DNA of 64,000 nucleotides from Aquanectria penicillioides. Its lineage: Eukaryota; Ascomycota; Sordariomycetes; Hypocreales; Nectriaceae. The stretch spans positions 4,216,001-4,280,000 of the forward strand of contig PYIU01000006.1 in assembly GCA_003415625.1 (NCBI GenBank), written 5' to 3'. Position 1 is the stretch's first letter; the number at the start of each line of letters is the position of its first letter. The notes beneath the pieces are model-generated. The model was given only the letters and a program-made list of their open reading frames with translations. It did no database searches and was not told the DNA's origin. Positions 1 through 12,539 of the stretch are shown here, piece after piece. The position numbers and the translations under genes are program-made.

Positions 1-1475
1 AGGACCTCGACGTGCTGCAACTCGTTTGTATATGTCAACTTAACGCTGTAATTCGTCATGTAATGCTCGCAGCCGACAATCTTTGGGATGAATGCATCGT
101 CAGTCCAGTTTGTTTCCTTATTTTGAGGGATGTTTGATGAATCTCTGGGAACAGAATAGCCTAGCCATAGCAAGGGCTCCGTTCTAAACGCCCCGAGGTT
201 CTTGGGGTATGGCGGCTCTGTTTTCGGCATTCCACCAGGGTCAACATCCTCGAGCTGTTGACTTGAATAGTCGCCCTGGTCGGTTCTTGCAAAGTATACA
301 TTATCTCCAACCGGCGCAAGTTCGGTAGTATCAAACGGCGACTCCGCTCCTCGAATTGTTTTGACAGTATCATTGACTCCAGAAGCGACTTCCTCGCATT
401 TATACCCAGGACCAACAAAATCTATCACGACAGAGCAATTCCAGCCCTTGCCACAAACTATCTCGCTCGCGTTCTCTCGTGGCAATGCGTCGCTGAGGTA
501 TCGGTTTTTTGCCGCAAGCATTTCGAATTGTTTGCTAGTGTCCGTCCAGTAATCAAAGGAATTTGGGTTGCTAACATTGTAGTCATCCTGCGTGACGGTT
601 GCATTCCAATAAGATAACAGGACCTCGAAGAACCCATCTTCTGTTTTCGCCACATCTCGCCAAGAAGTTGTTGCTTCATGTGTAAAGTTGAGTGTCATGA
701 CACCTGGACAAGTGGTGTTCTGTTCAACTCTTTTCGGCTGCACCGAAAGTGTTTGCGACGTCAAAATAACCACCAGCGGAGTCGACCAGATATACAAGGC
801 AAGGATCATGGCTACTTTGGCGCGCCTAAAGGAATCCCAGTTGAATAAGGCCGTAACATCTTCAGCGGCCGCAAAGAGCGCGTCAAGGGTGCCAAGAGCA
901 AGAAATTTGCGCCGGACAATCATCCATACACACTGGCGATAAGCTGATATGACGGCAGTAACAAGGCTAATCTTTGAAAGGAAGGCTAGTGCAGTTCCAT
1001 ATCGAAGCTTCCTCAATTGTTCGTCAGGCTCGGTTCCATCCAAGCTCCTGTAGTAGAAATGATGTCCAAGTGCAAACGCAATCCCCGCTAAAAGAAAAAA
1101 GCACATGGTCCATGTTGGTGACCAATGCTGTTTGTAAAACTGAGAAACTGATCCCCACGGTCTTGATGGCCGATTTGAGGGAATCCCCTGCTGGTTTGGT
1201 GCTTGATTCCCTACTGAATCTGTGTTGAGAAGACCTATGGTACTGTAGCCTTTTTGATTGTAGATGGGGGGATTTTGCTGGAATGGATCCCATATACTTG
1301 GTTCGGATGGGTAATTTAACTGGTAGGCTTGATTGGAGTGGCCGGTATATGGGGTCCCGTGGCTCGGTGGCGAACTAATGGTGGAAGCGGTGTCTCCAGC
1401 CTCGGAATTTTGTGCTGGGCTCTTGTAAATAGTCTGGGCTGCTTGCCAGTCTTTGTTGTGAGGGGCGTGAGCCAT
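1..1475 (-). CDS. Fungal multi-span membrane protein with glycosylated domain (partial, runs off left edge)
   Basis: One reading frame stays open from an ATG at 1475 down to base 1 with no stop, giving 491 codons and no C-terminus. The first ~115 residues are Ser/Pro/Gln/Asn-rich and probably cytosolic. Three hydrophobic segments follow at about residues 122-141 (containing AFALGHHFYY), 161-182 and 220-244. After these comes a long stretch dense in N-x-S/T sequons (at least nine), as expected for an extracellular or lumenal domain. The ALGHHFYY..L.GT block is shared by a fungal-specific membrane family that databases sometimes label 'formylmethionine deformylase-like'; I see no deformylase motif here. 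A further C-terminal membrane segment probably lies outside the window. Function is unknown. Confidence is high for the gene and moderate for the family. Confidence 0.8.
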   Translation of the reverse strand, partial: MAHAPHNKDWQAAQTIYKSPAQNSEAGDTASTISSPPSHGTPYTGHSNQAYQLNYPSEPSIWDPFQQNPPIYNQKGYSTIGLLNTDSVGNQAPNQQGIPSNRPSRPWGSVSQFYKQHWSPTWTMCFFLLAGIAFALGHHFYYRSLDGTEPDEQLRKLRYGTALAFLSKISLVTAVISAYRQCVWMIVRRKFLALGTLDALFAAAEDVTALFNWDSFRRAKVAMILALYIWSTPLVVILTSQTLSVQPKRVEQNTTCPGVMTLNFTHEATTSWRDVAKTEDGFFEVLLSYWNATVTQDDYNVSNPNSFDYWTDTSKQFEMLAAKNRYLSDALPRENASEIVCGKGWNCSVVIDFVGPGYKCEEVASGVNDTVKTIRGAESPFDTTELAPVGDNVYFARTDQGDYSSQQLEDVDPGGMPKTEPPYPKNLGAFRTEPLLWLGYSVPRDSSNIPQNKETNWTDDAFIPKIVGCEHYMTNYSVKLTYTNELQHVEV

Positions 1476-3575
1476 TGTGGAGGTGTCGACACATGCGACC
1501 TTGGTTGAGGCCTTGATGTAATTAATGGTCCAACTTGAGGATATAGTAGGAGTGTGGGGGAAAGCTAACGGGTAATTTTAGACTGGGCGATTGACTTTAA
1601 TATGGGTTTACTTCACAAATACGAAATAGTTGCATCGCTAGCCGAAGCTCCAAGTCAGATCTCAAGCGGCATTATAACGCGGTGCAGCTACCGGTACAAG
1701 AGTCGTTGACCTTGCCGCAGGCTTACGCCATTGAAAGTCCTAGACAACAGACAACAGGCGCTCTACCTCGTATTCCTTGTCGTGGGGCCACTTTAATGAC
1801 AAACGATGTGATCAACAACAGAAAGATGGCCAATCACTTTGGGGCATTCTCAGCCGCAAAGCGGTGTGGTTGCCAGGTGTGTTCAGTCGACCAGTCACCC
1901 CAGTCGCCCTGTCCAAGATATAATTCTCTCTCCTAGTGAAACAGCTGACTGCAGATCTTGATCTGACAGTTGCAGAATTTCCTACAGCCCTAAGGAACTT
2001 GAGAAGTAGGACTGTAATTCTAGTTGTTAAAACTGATAGGTTAATGTCGCAGTTGAAAGTTGACGAGGGATACTTGATTGGTAGAGTAACTCCCGATCTT
2101 CTAGTATTATCGCCACCTTTCAGAAGATTTACAGCCGTAGAGCTCACAATCAAACCAAGTTTTCAATGATTCATCATTAACGGCGGAGCCCGGCGAGGTG
2201 CAATTGAGCCGTGCTCCGCCTCATTCCAAACCTTGGCGGCATGAGAATTCGCATCTACAAACGTCAATAGTGCCGCCTAGAGTAGCACGGAAATTCTGTA
2301 TTTGCAGCGGCAGGCTCAGACAAGAGTGGAAATGGAGACTTTTGCACCAATCTCCACATACTAATCCACCACTTGTCAATGCAGAACACTCGTATTCATC
2401 TGTCTCAGCTCGCAGCCTGACCTTTGATCGCCACCAAAACAAAAGACCTTTTTTTTGGACTTGGAATCCTGGTCTGGGAAATAACAGTTGGCAATTGAAA
2501 CAGTGAACAGAGCCCCTTTCACATTCACTCTTTCGACAATAACCTGGCTAGGAGCGCAGCATGTTGCCAATGCTGGCTAGTCTTTGGAAACTACCGATCA
2601 AAGACTCTCCTGGCCCGTGCCCCTCAGACCGGATTACATCCAATTGGAGACTTCTCTGGTTTCTTCCCTGCACGTCGCTACGCCAATGCCTCCAATGACA
2701 TGATTCTGAGTGGCTTGCTCCCTCTTGTTTGGCTGTCTCGGGGCATAGGTTGCTCAGCTGATACAGGGGCCTTCAGCGGTAGTACCACCGAGCAACTCAG
2801 ACTAACTTTATCCACTCTGCCTTTCTACCAGTTTTACCAGGGCTGTACCAAAGGTCACTGTAGCACAGCCAGGTCAACTATTAATATCCGAAGGGGAGGG
2901 AGTTTGAGTTTCATTCGTAACAGTAGAACTGCCAAAAGGATATGGGGGTTTCCCGGAAATTTTCCACGCACATGCGGCAGTTGGGGGCCTAGGACAATTT
3001 ATGATAGAAGAGGAGAAATTTGAACTCCCTGTGTTCAATCTGGCCGCTAATGGCAACAGTGGTTATTTGGGCGTGGACTAGTGAGAGAAGGAGAGTGTTA
3101 TCTCTATAAGATTAGTCGCTTGTAAGGGTAAAAAGGCATAACGTCAAATTTATGTTAGAAACAGCAGGTGGTAGGCATTTCACATCTAGATTTCAAATAG
3201 CACGAGAAATGCTTTTAAAGCTTGAGTTCTTCAACGCCAGGAGCATTTTCTCAACCCTAATGATGAAGATTAAGGGAACGGAACGGAGGAAACAAGTTGG
3301 AAAGTACACCAAGGCGCAAAGTTTGGGAGGATATCAAGTATCGAATCACAGGCGAGGAAATTGACAGGGTGGCTGGTTTAGAGCCGTGCGGGGGATGGCG
3401 TGGCTGTCAGACTCAAATCGTGCTGATGAGAATCAGGTTTGCAATAAATACCGCACCCTCTTTGTATCGAAATCCTCCGGCAAACTATCGGTAGTTTGTC
3501 GATTCAAAAGCGTTGAAAGCTGGGGTGTAAGGACTCTCGACCACTAGGAACGCTTCGTGCACCTCCTTTCTCAAC
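1476..3575. other. Intergenic region, no supported gene
   Basis: This is 2.1 kb between the divergent membrane protein and HET genes. It holds only short overlapping open frames (up to 113 codons) that resemble no family and lack splice-linked continuation. It should contain both divergent promoters. I see no repeat or RNA gene. Confidence 0.5.
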
Positions 3576-5463
3576 ATGCGGCTCCTTCACGTTCGCAGGC
3601 TTCAATTGTACGAGTTCAAGGAAAACGAGACACCCAGGTATGCCATCCTCTCCCATACTTGGGGAAAGGATGAATTTCTCTTCGAGCATGTCAATGAAAT
3701 TGATAAACACCTCGAGAAGCCCAAAAGAGGCCTTGAAAAGATCTTGGGTGCGTGCGACCAGGCGAAACGCGATGGCTTGGATTATCTGTGGGTTGATACC
3801 TGTTGCATCGACAAATCGAGCAGCTCAGAACTGTCTCAAGCTCTTAATTCCATGTTCAAGTGGTATAAAAACTCAGCTACCTGCTATGCGTTTTTAGAGG
3901 ATGCCACCATGGAGAGGGATGGTGTTATCAGGAACTTTGACAGAAGCAAGTGGTTTACGCGAGGATGGACATTGCAGGAACTCATTGCACCTCACGGATT
4001 ATTTTTCTTCGACTCCAGATGGACGCCTATAGCGACCAGATATTCGCTTTCTAGACGAATTTCTGAAATAACCGGCATCAGGGAGTCATTCATACGAAGG
4101 GAGCACACCTATGGTCACGGGCACGACGATGTGATCACCGATATGCACTGCAAAGAGTGTAAGGGGATGGATTCCCTGGAGCCCAGTTTGAGAAACGAGC
4201 CTGCTGCAGGGAAACTAAAATGGGCTGAAAATCGCGCAACGACTGTAGAAGAGGACATGTCATACTGTCTTATGGGCTTATTCGATGTCAACATGCCTTT
4301 GCTCTACGGCGAGGGGAAAAAGGCCTTCCTTCGGCTCCAGGAAGAAATCCTGAAAGACCGTCCTGACCAATCCATTTTAGCCTCGACGGATCCTTACCTA
4401 GACGCTATCGGGGATACAAAACGGATTTTATTCCTCGCTCGGTCGCCTTCTGCATTCACCTTGGAGCTAAACGAAAATAACCAAATAGCCGAAGGACAAG
4501 GCGACATTGTGAGGATTCCTCGGGGCCTGGAGATTGACGTGCTCTTGATAAGATGTACGGTGACCCAATATGGACTCGATGAGGCCCCGGATTGGCTGGG
4601 AGATACGCATTTGGCCGTGCTTAGTTGCACTACCAGCGCAGATCGTTTGTCTCGGGTTGCCATATTTGTGCTGCCCAGTGCTGTTTCCAGAAACAGCTTT
4701 TTCAGAATTTTGAACACACACCTGGTTCTCCTCGAGCCTGGCAAAACGCCTCGAGTTATCGGGTCCGATGACAAATCCGAATCTTCTCGTATATCTGGTG
4801 CGTATAAGATAAAATTGTGTCTTGGGCGAGCGTATCTCCGGGCACATTGCTGATAATCCTACTCGTGCGACAGTTGCTTGTGATGTGAACGACTTCCGGC
4901 CTAGTAAAATCCTCCTCCGCAACAGCGAGGAACACAACATCCGCTACAGCTTACGTCCATCTGTAAAGATGAAGATTCGTGGATACCGAAATTGGAGCTT
5001 GAAAGCCGAGTATCCAAGTTTGAACAAGGAAGGCGTCCTTGAGAGATGTTTCGAACGTCTCGAAGACCGTCATGGTCTACAATTGATAATACTTGGCGTT
5101 TTCTTCTTTGTGAACAACAGTTCAAGTTTTGTCGTACTTTTGGCAGTTGACAGGACTCCTGATAAAGTCTACTCGACGAACGATACACCATACTTTTCTT
5201 GGTTTGAACCTTTCGACACATTCATCGGGCGAGAGTTTTCACGCATGCGACTTGACGAGGTAACACCGAAAACGCTTGAGGAGGCATTGCAGATCTACCT
5301 TGATGATTATCATGACCGTGCTTTTAAGAAGCCAGCATCAAAATTGCGTGGGCCACACTACCAGGCTGAAACATATGTTGAGACGACTGGCTTTTTGGAT
5401 AGGTTAGTGGAAACGGTTGTGGTGGATATTGAACCACTCGTACAGAGAGAATACGACCGTTGA
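3576..5463 (+). CDS. HET-domain protein (heterokaryon incompatibility type), 603 aa, one intron
   Basis: HET-domain proteins act in fungal non-self recognition, where they can trigger death of fused cells; the domain is TIR-like. The conserved blocks are RYAILSHTWG (residues 21-30), LWVDTCCIDK (71-80), WFTRGWTLQELIAP (126-139), and the following EEDMSYCLMGLFDVNMPLLYGEG block (about 225-247). The first exon would end in a stop at 4853. A GTGCGT donor at 4798 and a CAG acceptor ending at 4873 give a 76-nt intron with a CTGAT branch-like site. This joins the frame exactly to a second open frame ending at 5463. The coding exons are 3576..4797 and 4874..5463. No NACHT or WD40 region follows, so this is a stand-alone HET protein with an undefined ~340-residue C-terminal half. 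It appears intact. Confidence 0.9.
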
Positions 5464-6964
5464 AAATGGGGGCATTGAAAATTCCAGGTTCCGTCGTATC
5501 TGACGGGTTCGGCAATTTGGATTGCTCACTCATCGGACGCCAGAATTGAGGATCACAGAACTTCTGCCCACCAGCACAGCTGTTTCAACGGATAACATCA
5601 AATTGTAGCGTCGGTAAATACAAAATTATCACAATAGGCACTGAATTGCAGTCGTCCCAGATACAATCTTGAAGAATGAGGAGGGTCGTGTCAAACAAAC
5701 TGGAGGGGGAGACTCGCAGATTTCTGAGTCCCGTCTAACTACGGTTCAAGTCATTTTTGCCTCTCTATTTTGCAACAGAAAATGGAAGAAACAGATGAAA
5801 TCTCTTAGAACAATGTCAAGGGTCAAATCACGTGCCTCGGATCTGAACTCTTAGCTAAAGCTAAGAAATAGCCGAGTGAAAATAACACGTGATTCTTCCA
5901 AGGGTCCAAGATCAGGTCAATGCATTGAGTCGTGTGATAAATACGCAACCCAGAAACCTGGGATAGCCCGGAGATATCAAAGGATCGACCGGGGAGATCA
6001 ATCACGGGCCACTAGATGGAGCCTACCCTACAGCATGAGACGAACAGCACAGCCATGCAGCTCCTTATAACACCACCGGGAAGAGAGAACCAGCATCCTC
6101 CGTGTCGTGCTCGAGGATCGAGGCTCTGTTAAGCAAGACTCTGATGCTGATCTGCTAAAACTATGCTCCCAGGGCTGGGAGTGTTGACGTGGACAGCAAA
6201 TTGCCGCAACTTCTAGTGAAAAACACGCAAGATTTGGGACCCTGGTGAGTTTGTGCAAGGCGCTGCAAGGACCCTGCCGTAATTTTCCGCTGTTGCTCTA
6301 ATGTGAATCCTACGAGAACTGTGACCCAGCGACCCGCTTCATGTTGGCACGATTAGCCGAGATTCGCGAAAAAAACAAGTAACACCGTTCGGTTCTGAAA
6401 GGCTTCTCAATCGGGCGATGGTTGCAAATGCCTTTGGTGTTCGCCAACCTTAGACTCTGTCGTATTCTACGCCCAGAAAGGCTTGTCAATAGCCTCACTA
6501 GCCAAGTAATATCAACCTGAATGCAATGCGGCTCGGTGGCCCTAAATAAGTCGGGCCCGGGTTATCGATTATTGTACGGTGCGTTGCAGGGTAACATGAC
6601 AAAGGATGACCTGATAGGATTCCCACTGCACAACTGCGCTCGTAGCGGAACCAGCTGTTCGGAATTTGGATTCCACCCGCAGGGTTTGGCTATCCGGATA
6701 TTCCAGCCGGATTGGGGTCCTATGGATCTGCCCTAGGGAACTTCTTCTCCCCAGCTGTCGTCATCCCTGTTTTGCAGCGTGAGGCCTTGTTGCACTCGAA
6801 GCGATAAGCTTAACATTTCAGGGGGTTAGTATGCATAACCCTGTAGTCATATGATTTAGTACAGGGGAGCGAGGGTCTGCTGCAGATATTTGAGTCGGAC
6901 AGCGGGCACAGCAGTGCGTGTGTCCATTACTTTGGGCTGTTTGCCCTTTGTGCTGTCAACAACT
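5464..6964. other. Intergenic region, no supported gene
   Basis: This 1.5 kb holds only short random-looking frames. The frame upstream of the next gene is open from about 6890 but contains no ATG before 6965. No repeat or RNA gene was seen. Confidence 0.5.
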
Positions 6965-8402
6965 ATGTCTTCCTCGGAATCCTCCGCATTTATTGGGGAT
7001 CCTCCTGCTACCTTGGATGACTTTCACATCGTCCGCGGCATGCTTCGTGCCTACGGCCTCTACAATGTCAATGCTAGCCTCGGATACTTGTACGCTATTC
7101 CGAAGCCTGCAAACCCGCCGGACGAGTCAAAACAGGTGGGGATTTTTGTGGGTATGGTGATCGTCATTTTGGCAATCGTTGTGCCCACGTTGGCCAGACT
7201 TGCGATTCGCCTCAAGGCAACTCAACTTCGGTTTGGATCCGACGATTGGGCGGCAATGATAGCTGCAGTAAGTCGTGGGTTGACACCGGTTTCCACGTTG
7301 ATAGACAACGGAGAAAGCTCCTGACTAATGAGAAAATAGTCATTAGCTGTGTCTTACCCATGCATCGTGATAGCAATGGTTGCGCAGACCGGTGCCGGAA
7401 AACACACATATGAAAACACATACGGACAGTACAACCTTTACTTCTACTATCTAGCGGTGTGCAAGATAATCTTCTACGTTTCCGTCGGCCTTATCAAGAT
7501 ATCTATTACGCTATTCGTCCGACGCCTCGCAGATCGAGCCTCCAAGAAGTGGAGAGTCTTTGCCGATATTTTCCTCGGGACCGTTGTCATTTATATCCTA
7601 CTCGCAATATTCTGTAAGTTTTTGGTTTATGAAGCTATAGACACTTCACTACACATCTTTTGTGTTTCCTAATTGACGAATACCTCCACCCATAGGGACG
7701 GTCTTTACCTGCAAGCCTGTCGGTTCTGCCTGGGATAAGAAGTACGCTGGTTCTTTAGAAGAACCGCCAGTATGCTTGAATGTGACTTTTCAGAATAAGT
7801 TCCTAAGCAGCATGCATGTAGCGCAGGTGAGTTTAGTGGGACTACTTCTTTTCTGATCCAGGTGAAAAACCATGCTAACAGGACTTCGACGCCAGGGAAT
7901 CGTACCTCTAGCCGCGCCCATTGTCATCCTATGGCATGTAAAAATCAACACGGCCAAGAAATTCCGACTGTTTTTCATCTGGCTTGTGGGAGGCATCACT
8001 GTTATTGGTGGCCTGCTGCAGCAAACAGCCGTCACCATCACGAACGACTCGTTCTGGCAGTTCACATCGGTGTTACGGTGGACTGTGCTTGATCTTACTC
8101 TGGGCTCTCTGACCGTCTCGCTACCGGTCCTTGATACAGCCATCATGGGCGCATGGACTGCGGCTAAAACCAAACTTGGAACATCTGGATCGAACTCCCG
8201 CAATAGAACACAGGGCTGGAGTGATATAGAGCGGAGCACAACGACGGTGGTGCGGGGCAAACATGGTGACGATTCTGAGTCGATCGAAAATATCATCAAC
8301 CACCGGGGGGATGAAGTCGAGCTTGGCATAATGCGAACCGATGAGGTCCATCTTACATATGAAAGGGGCATCAGACCAAGCACGGGGCATTCGGAAGATT
8401 GA
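6965..8402 (+). CDS. SAT4-like fungal rhodopsin-fold integral membrane protein, 404 aa, three introns
   Basis: This is a seven-helix plasma-membrane-type family of ascomycetes; ligands are mostly unknown. Family signatures are the N-terminal helix followed by R-x-A-x-R and GSDDWAAM, the GAGKH loop, the Y-Y-L-A-V-C-K helix, L-I-K-I-S-I-T-L-F, and WTVFTCKPVGSAW, the usual loop before helix 5. I infer coding exons 6965..7267, 7340..7613, 7696..7826 and 7896..8402. Introns are 72, 82 and 69 nt with donors GTAAGT, GTAAGT and GTGAGT. The second junction rebuilds the family Trp codon from T plus GG. In the third intron a nearer acceptor at 7881 would put a stop in frame, so 7895 is preferred. The C-terminal ~90 residues are a polar cytosolic tail. 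The first ATG in frame was chosen. Appears intact. Confidence 0.87.
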
Positions 8403-9335
8403 AATTTGACAGATATTAGAGTCACCGTAAAACTAGTTCCGTTTGTCCATCAAGCGGATCCCAAATCGACCCTCAAAACGCGCAAGGCGCGTTCCATGTC
8501 CAATAAAGAACAGTACATCGTGTATAAAAAGCAAAGATTCTACCCACTCCTTGAACGAACCTCTCGAGTTCTCAAGGTATTGGCCTATTCAGCTGCGTAT
8601 GGCGTGAGGGACATGGGAATATATACAGGGTAGGAACGAAGGCCATGTTGACAGGGGGTGGCGCGATGGAGGATGTCAGTCTATTCTCAAGGAACACCCT
8701 TGCAACTACTAATTATACTGCCCAGACCTGCGGAGAACATGTGCCCAATGCGGGAAGTGCATTAGGGATTCAACGGCTGGGGCCCATAAACCACACCACC
8801 CCCTTACATCCCCTCACTTAAGCGACCTGGAAATTTCCTTCTCGTGCGGGACGTTAAATGCTCCGTCCATACGGCGCAATCCGTATCATCGCCTTCACCG
8901 GGCTAGGATCCCCTGTCTACGGGCGAAGAGCAGGCCTAAAACAGGCGTGCTCTTCCTTACACAATGGCGCGGAAATTCTCCAAGACGTTTGCTGTGGAGA
9001 ACTCTACTCTGCCTTCGGAGCCCGGTTGTTGGTTGCTCCCCGTGTTGTCCCTGTCCAACACCGAGCACCTGACTGTTATCATAGGCCAATCTAACTACTA
9101 TCGGGCGGTGTCTGCGGCGTAGAAGGTTCGACATGTGGGGAGCATGTGCAAGATGACGCATGTCATCCGCTGTCATTAGAGCTTCATTATGCGTTGAAAA
9201 AGAATACAAGTTGGGGCGTTTCCCCCACGATTTAGGCCTCAGCTCTCTACTCTAATCCTAATAACTAGTCACTTATTTATGCTTATTCAAGCTTTCGCTG
9301 GCAGCCGCTATTCTTTCTCCCCGTACTCGGCTATA
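8403..9335. other. Intergenic region, no supported gene
   Basis: This region separates the rhodopsin-fold gene from the hydrolase gene, both on the plus strand. Short frames only. A CT-rich stretch just before 9336 fits a fungal core promoter and 5' UTR. Nothing else is recognised. Confidence 0.45.
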
Positions 9336-10575
9336 ATGACCCGGTTCCTTCTCCACTCTCTGCTGTTCCTCAGCACCGCCCTCGCAAGCCCTGTCGAGGA
9401 GCGTGCGTCTGTCGACTGCACGGGCACCAATGGCATCAGCATGAAGTGCAGCTCGTCCCAGGCCGCTTACAAGCGCGACTTCTTCTACGTTGGCGGGCAG
9501 TCGGCAAAGGGGACCTCGGGAACCATCACCATCGATCAGCTTTATGTTGAGAAGCTGACTCCGACTGCGAGCTGGATTCAAAAACACCCGCTGGTTTTCT
9601 TCCACGGCGGTGGCCTCTCGGGAAGCACGTGGCTCAATACCCCTGATAACCGCGAGGGTTGGGCAAGCTACTTCACCAAGAAGGGCTATGTTGTGTACTT
9701 GGTCGACAACATCTCCATCGGTCGCAGTTCCGAGAACAATATCGCTAATTTCACAATGGTCTCTGGCTCGGCCACCGAGACTGTTATGAAGTACTTCACT
9801 GCGCCCGAGAACTACAACACATACCCTCAGGCCAAGCTCCACACCCAGTGGCCAGGCACGGGAGTCGACGGCGACGCGGTTTATGACCAGTTCAAGAAAT
9901 CGCTTATTCCCCTCACTACCAACTTTGCCAACCAGGAGAACACGCTGCGTGCCGCAGGATGTGAGCTGCTATCTCTCCTCGGTGAAAAGGCATTCCTCCT
10001 TTCCCACTCCCTCGGTGGCCGAAACCCCATTTTGCTCTCGAACGATTGCCCCGACTACATCGCCGGCAATATTAACCTGGAGACTGCCACAACACCCTTC
10101 TGGAGTTATGCTGAAGGTCTGGGTGGCTACGCCAGCGCGCCTTGGGGCCTTACCTACACCCCGGTGGATTACGAGCCTGCCATTATCAGCTCATCTGGTA
10201 TGTTCATATTCATTCATCTTTTGTGCTCTCAATGAATTCGGTCAACTAACGTTTGGCGCAGAACTTGAGACTCAATCCGTCGGAAATGAGACGCTGGCAC
10301 ACCGCAACTGCTACCTCCAAAAGGAGCCAGCCCGCACGCTACCCAACATCAACCAGGTGCCCTACCTCCTACTAACTGGAGAGGCTTCAATCCACGTCAC
10401 CTATGACCACTGTGTAATCGATTTCCTCAAGCAAGCCGGCGGTACCCCCGAGTGGATCAAGCTAGCTGATAAGGGAATCAAGGGCAATGGTCACTTCTTG
10501 CATGTTGAGAAGAATAACCTGAAGATTGCCGCTCTTGTCGAGCAGTGGATCCAGAAGAAGACATATTACAGCTAA
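9336..10575 (+). CDS. Secreted alpha/beta-hydrolase (esterase/lipase-like), 391 aa, one intron
   Basis: Translation from the ATG at 9336 begins with a signal peptide (MTRFLLHSLLFLSTALAS) followed by an acidic-basic spacer, so secretion is likely. An in-frame ATG at 9279 would hide this peptide and is disfavoured. The oxyanion-hole motif HGGG is at residues 90-93 and the nucleophile elbow SHSLGG at 223-228 (Ser225). A late GNGHFLHVEKN segment supplies the probable catalytic His. The intron is 10198..10261 (64 nt, donor GTATGT, branch-like CTAAC, acceptor GCAG). It joins exon 9336..10197 to 10262..10575 in frame. The substrate cannot be told from sequence. No breaks are seen, although the next 10 kb downstream is mostly gene debris. 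Confidence 0.88.
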
Positions 10576-12539
10576 TGAGTACACATAATACTCGATTTAC
10601 GCGCTAACGCTTTGTTATGAACAACATTATTACCTTACAAACTTTAACTGCTTACTTAATACATAAACTTCTCCTTCTCTCTCACTACTGCATGTCTGTT
10701 TATTATTTTTTTTATCTTGAATGAACTTTTATCTAGAGCCTGTAAACATGTTTCGATTCCTTTTCCAGATACAATACCAATCTTCATGATGCAAAGCCTG
10801 TATCTTCCAAGATAAGATTGCATCATAATTGGAACTAAAATCTGATTATAAACATCTATGAACACGTATTTTGTGATCTACTTTTGTTGTTTGCCTGAGT
10901 GAGGCATTCGTAATCACGCACAGTTGCCTCCCTAAGATTGGTAAATCGTGAAGGGTTTCTCTGAACATGTTATTGCATTTAAACTGGAAATATTATCATC
11001 TTAAAATAATAACGAGAATTTAGCACAAATTACAGCTACATGAGACTGACGTCATTTAGTCATATTTGAGGAATGATTAGGCCGGAAGTTTTGACTATTT
11101 ATTTATCCCGGAATATTATTTCGATAATGTTACCCTGTATCCTCCACTTAGAGTGTGGTTGTAGTTTGGCTGAGGCAAAGAGAAAGTGCTCACTTAACTT
11201 AGCAAGGTGATCCATTAGGTTATATTCTCTACTAAGTGTTGATGGTTAGAGATAGATAGGTAGCTGGGTCTTCATTGATCACCGAAGCAATATAAAGCGT
11301 GTTTCGAATGTGGGTGGAATATATAATTACTAGCATGCTATAACAAGGCACGTGGCACATGAGGTTTGAAGAGGCACTTATATTTCTGAAACGACATGCC
11401 CGTAGAATAACGCTATTCAGCTCGAATACATTGTCTAGACCCCTGGGCAGATTATGAATTATATATGGAAACTGGTTGTTTGGTAGCAGGAATAGATTCT
11501 CAATACATGTAAGCACAGTTAATGCCGCAGTTAATGCCGCGAATTTGTTCAAATGCAGCTTGGCCGGCGACGAAGGAGGAGAAGCAGATGGATTCATACT
11601 CCTTGTGCTACATCCAATAGAGCATAGGTCCACCAGGTTCCCTATATCACCTCACCTCACTATAGACACCCCACTTGCACTGTAGTGGGAATCTCGCGAA
11701 TACGCGTGTGCAGGGATCAATGTCACTCATGCTTCGCATTGGTTAGAACTGGTGTGCTACTCTAAAGCTCGGGACCCATTTACTAGGATTCTCAAAGTCC
11801 TTGGCTAGCCGTCGGAGCTCCCAAACTGGCAAGGAGAGATTTGATCAAAATAACACCTCAATGTAACGCATCCTCGAAAAGTTCTGCGCTGGAGATATGT
11901 GCTTGATTGATTTGATTCGGATATCAGCTCATATGAGCTCAGTCAAAGGAGATCTCCCGGGGCAGAATTCTTCGCCCTATTTAGTGGCGCATTTAGCTAG
12001 TGCGCTCTTGGGATACCTAGTGATTGAATTCTTCCTTCGACTTGTGTACTGCGATCCTCGACTGGAGGGCAGAACTATTGCTGTTGAGTGTAAACCTTCA
12101 CCATCGGATACTTTGTTTCTACATGCCTTCGCCACTGTTGACTTCGGAAATATGCATCACACAGCGTTGCCTTAGACCATCTAAAGTGCACCTTGCATAC
12201 CCCAGTCGTTGCTGAAAACTATCATTTGGTAGATCGTACGGCTGCCATGGAGTTCGGATTAGGTCGTGGCACGGTATGCCCGCCATCCTCTTGCCAATGC
12301 CTCTGACCTACCTACTCCCCTTTCCGGATGATTTTCGCTGTGATATCCACCGAGACCATAGGCTTGAATCCCGATCTGTAAGTGCGAGCTAGCTGGAAGT
12401 GGGGGAGTCGCGGTCCGGTCTATGTTATTCTTACTTAGGATCTTGGTTGTGTCGTGTCGATTCGTACGTTCGGCTGCAACCATCTGACTCTCGGTACATG
12501 AGCCGCCGAGATAATGGGTGGGTGATATCTGAATGTCAA
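10576..12539. other. AT-richer intergenic region, no supported gene
   Basis: This 2 kb lies between the hydrolase and the GH3 relic. The longest frame (minus, 11232-11633, 133 codons) has a leucine-rich look but no recognisable domain, no clear start context and no splice continuation, so I do not call it. The N-terminal TIM-barrel half expected upstream of the GH3 relic is not detectable here. Confidence 0.4.

Noticed and set aside
1812..2169. Overlapping frames on both strands between the first two genes
   Set aside because: No family resemblance and no splice continuation; probably chance openness.
7872..8402. Separate 176-aa protein starting at 7872
   Set aside because: It is the last exon of the rhodopsin-fold gene plus intron sequence. 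Its ATG lies inside the third intron.
11232..11633. 133-codon minus-strand frame with leucine-rich look
   Set aside because: No recognisable repeat register or family, and the overlapping opposite strand is also partly open.
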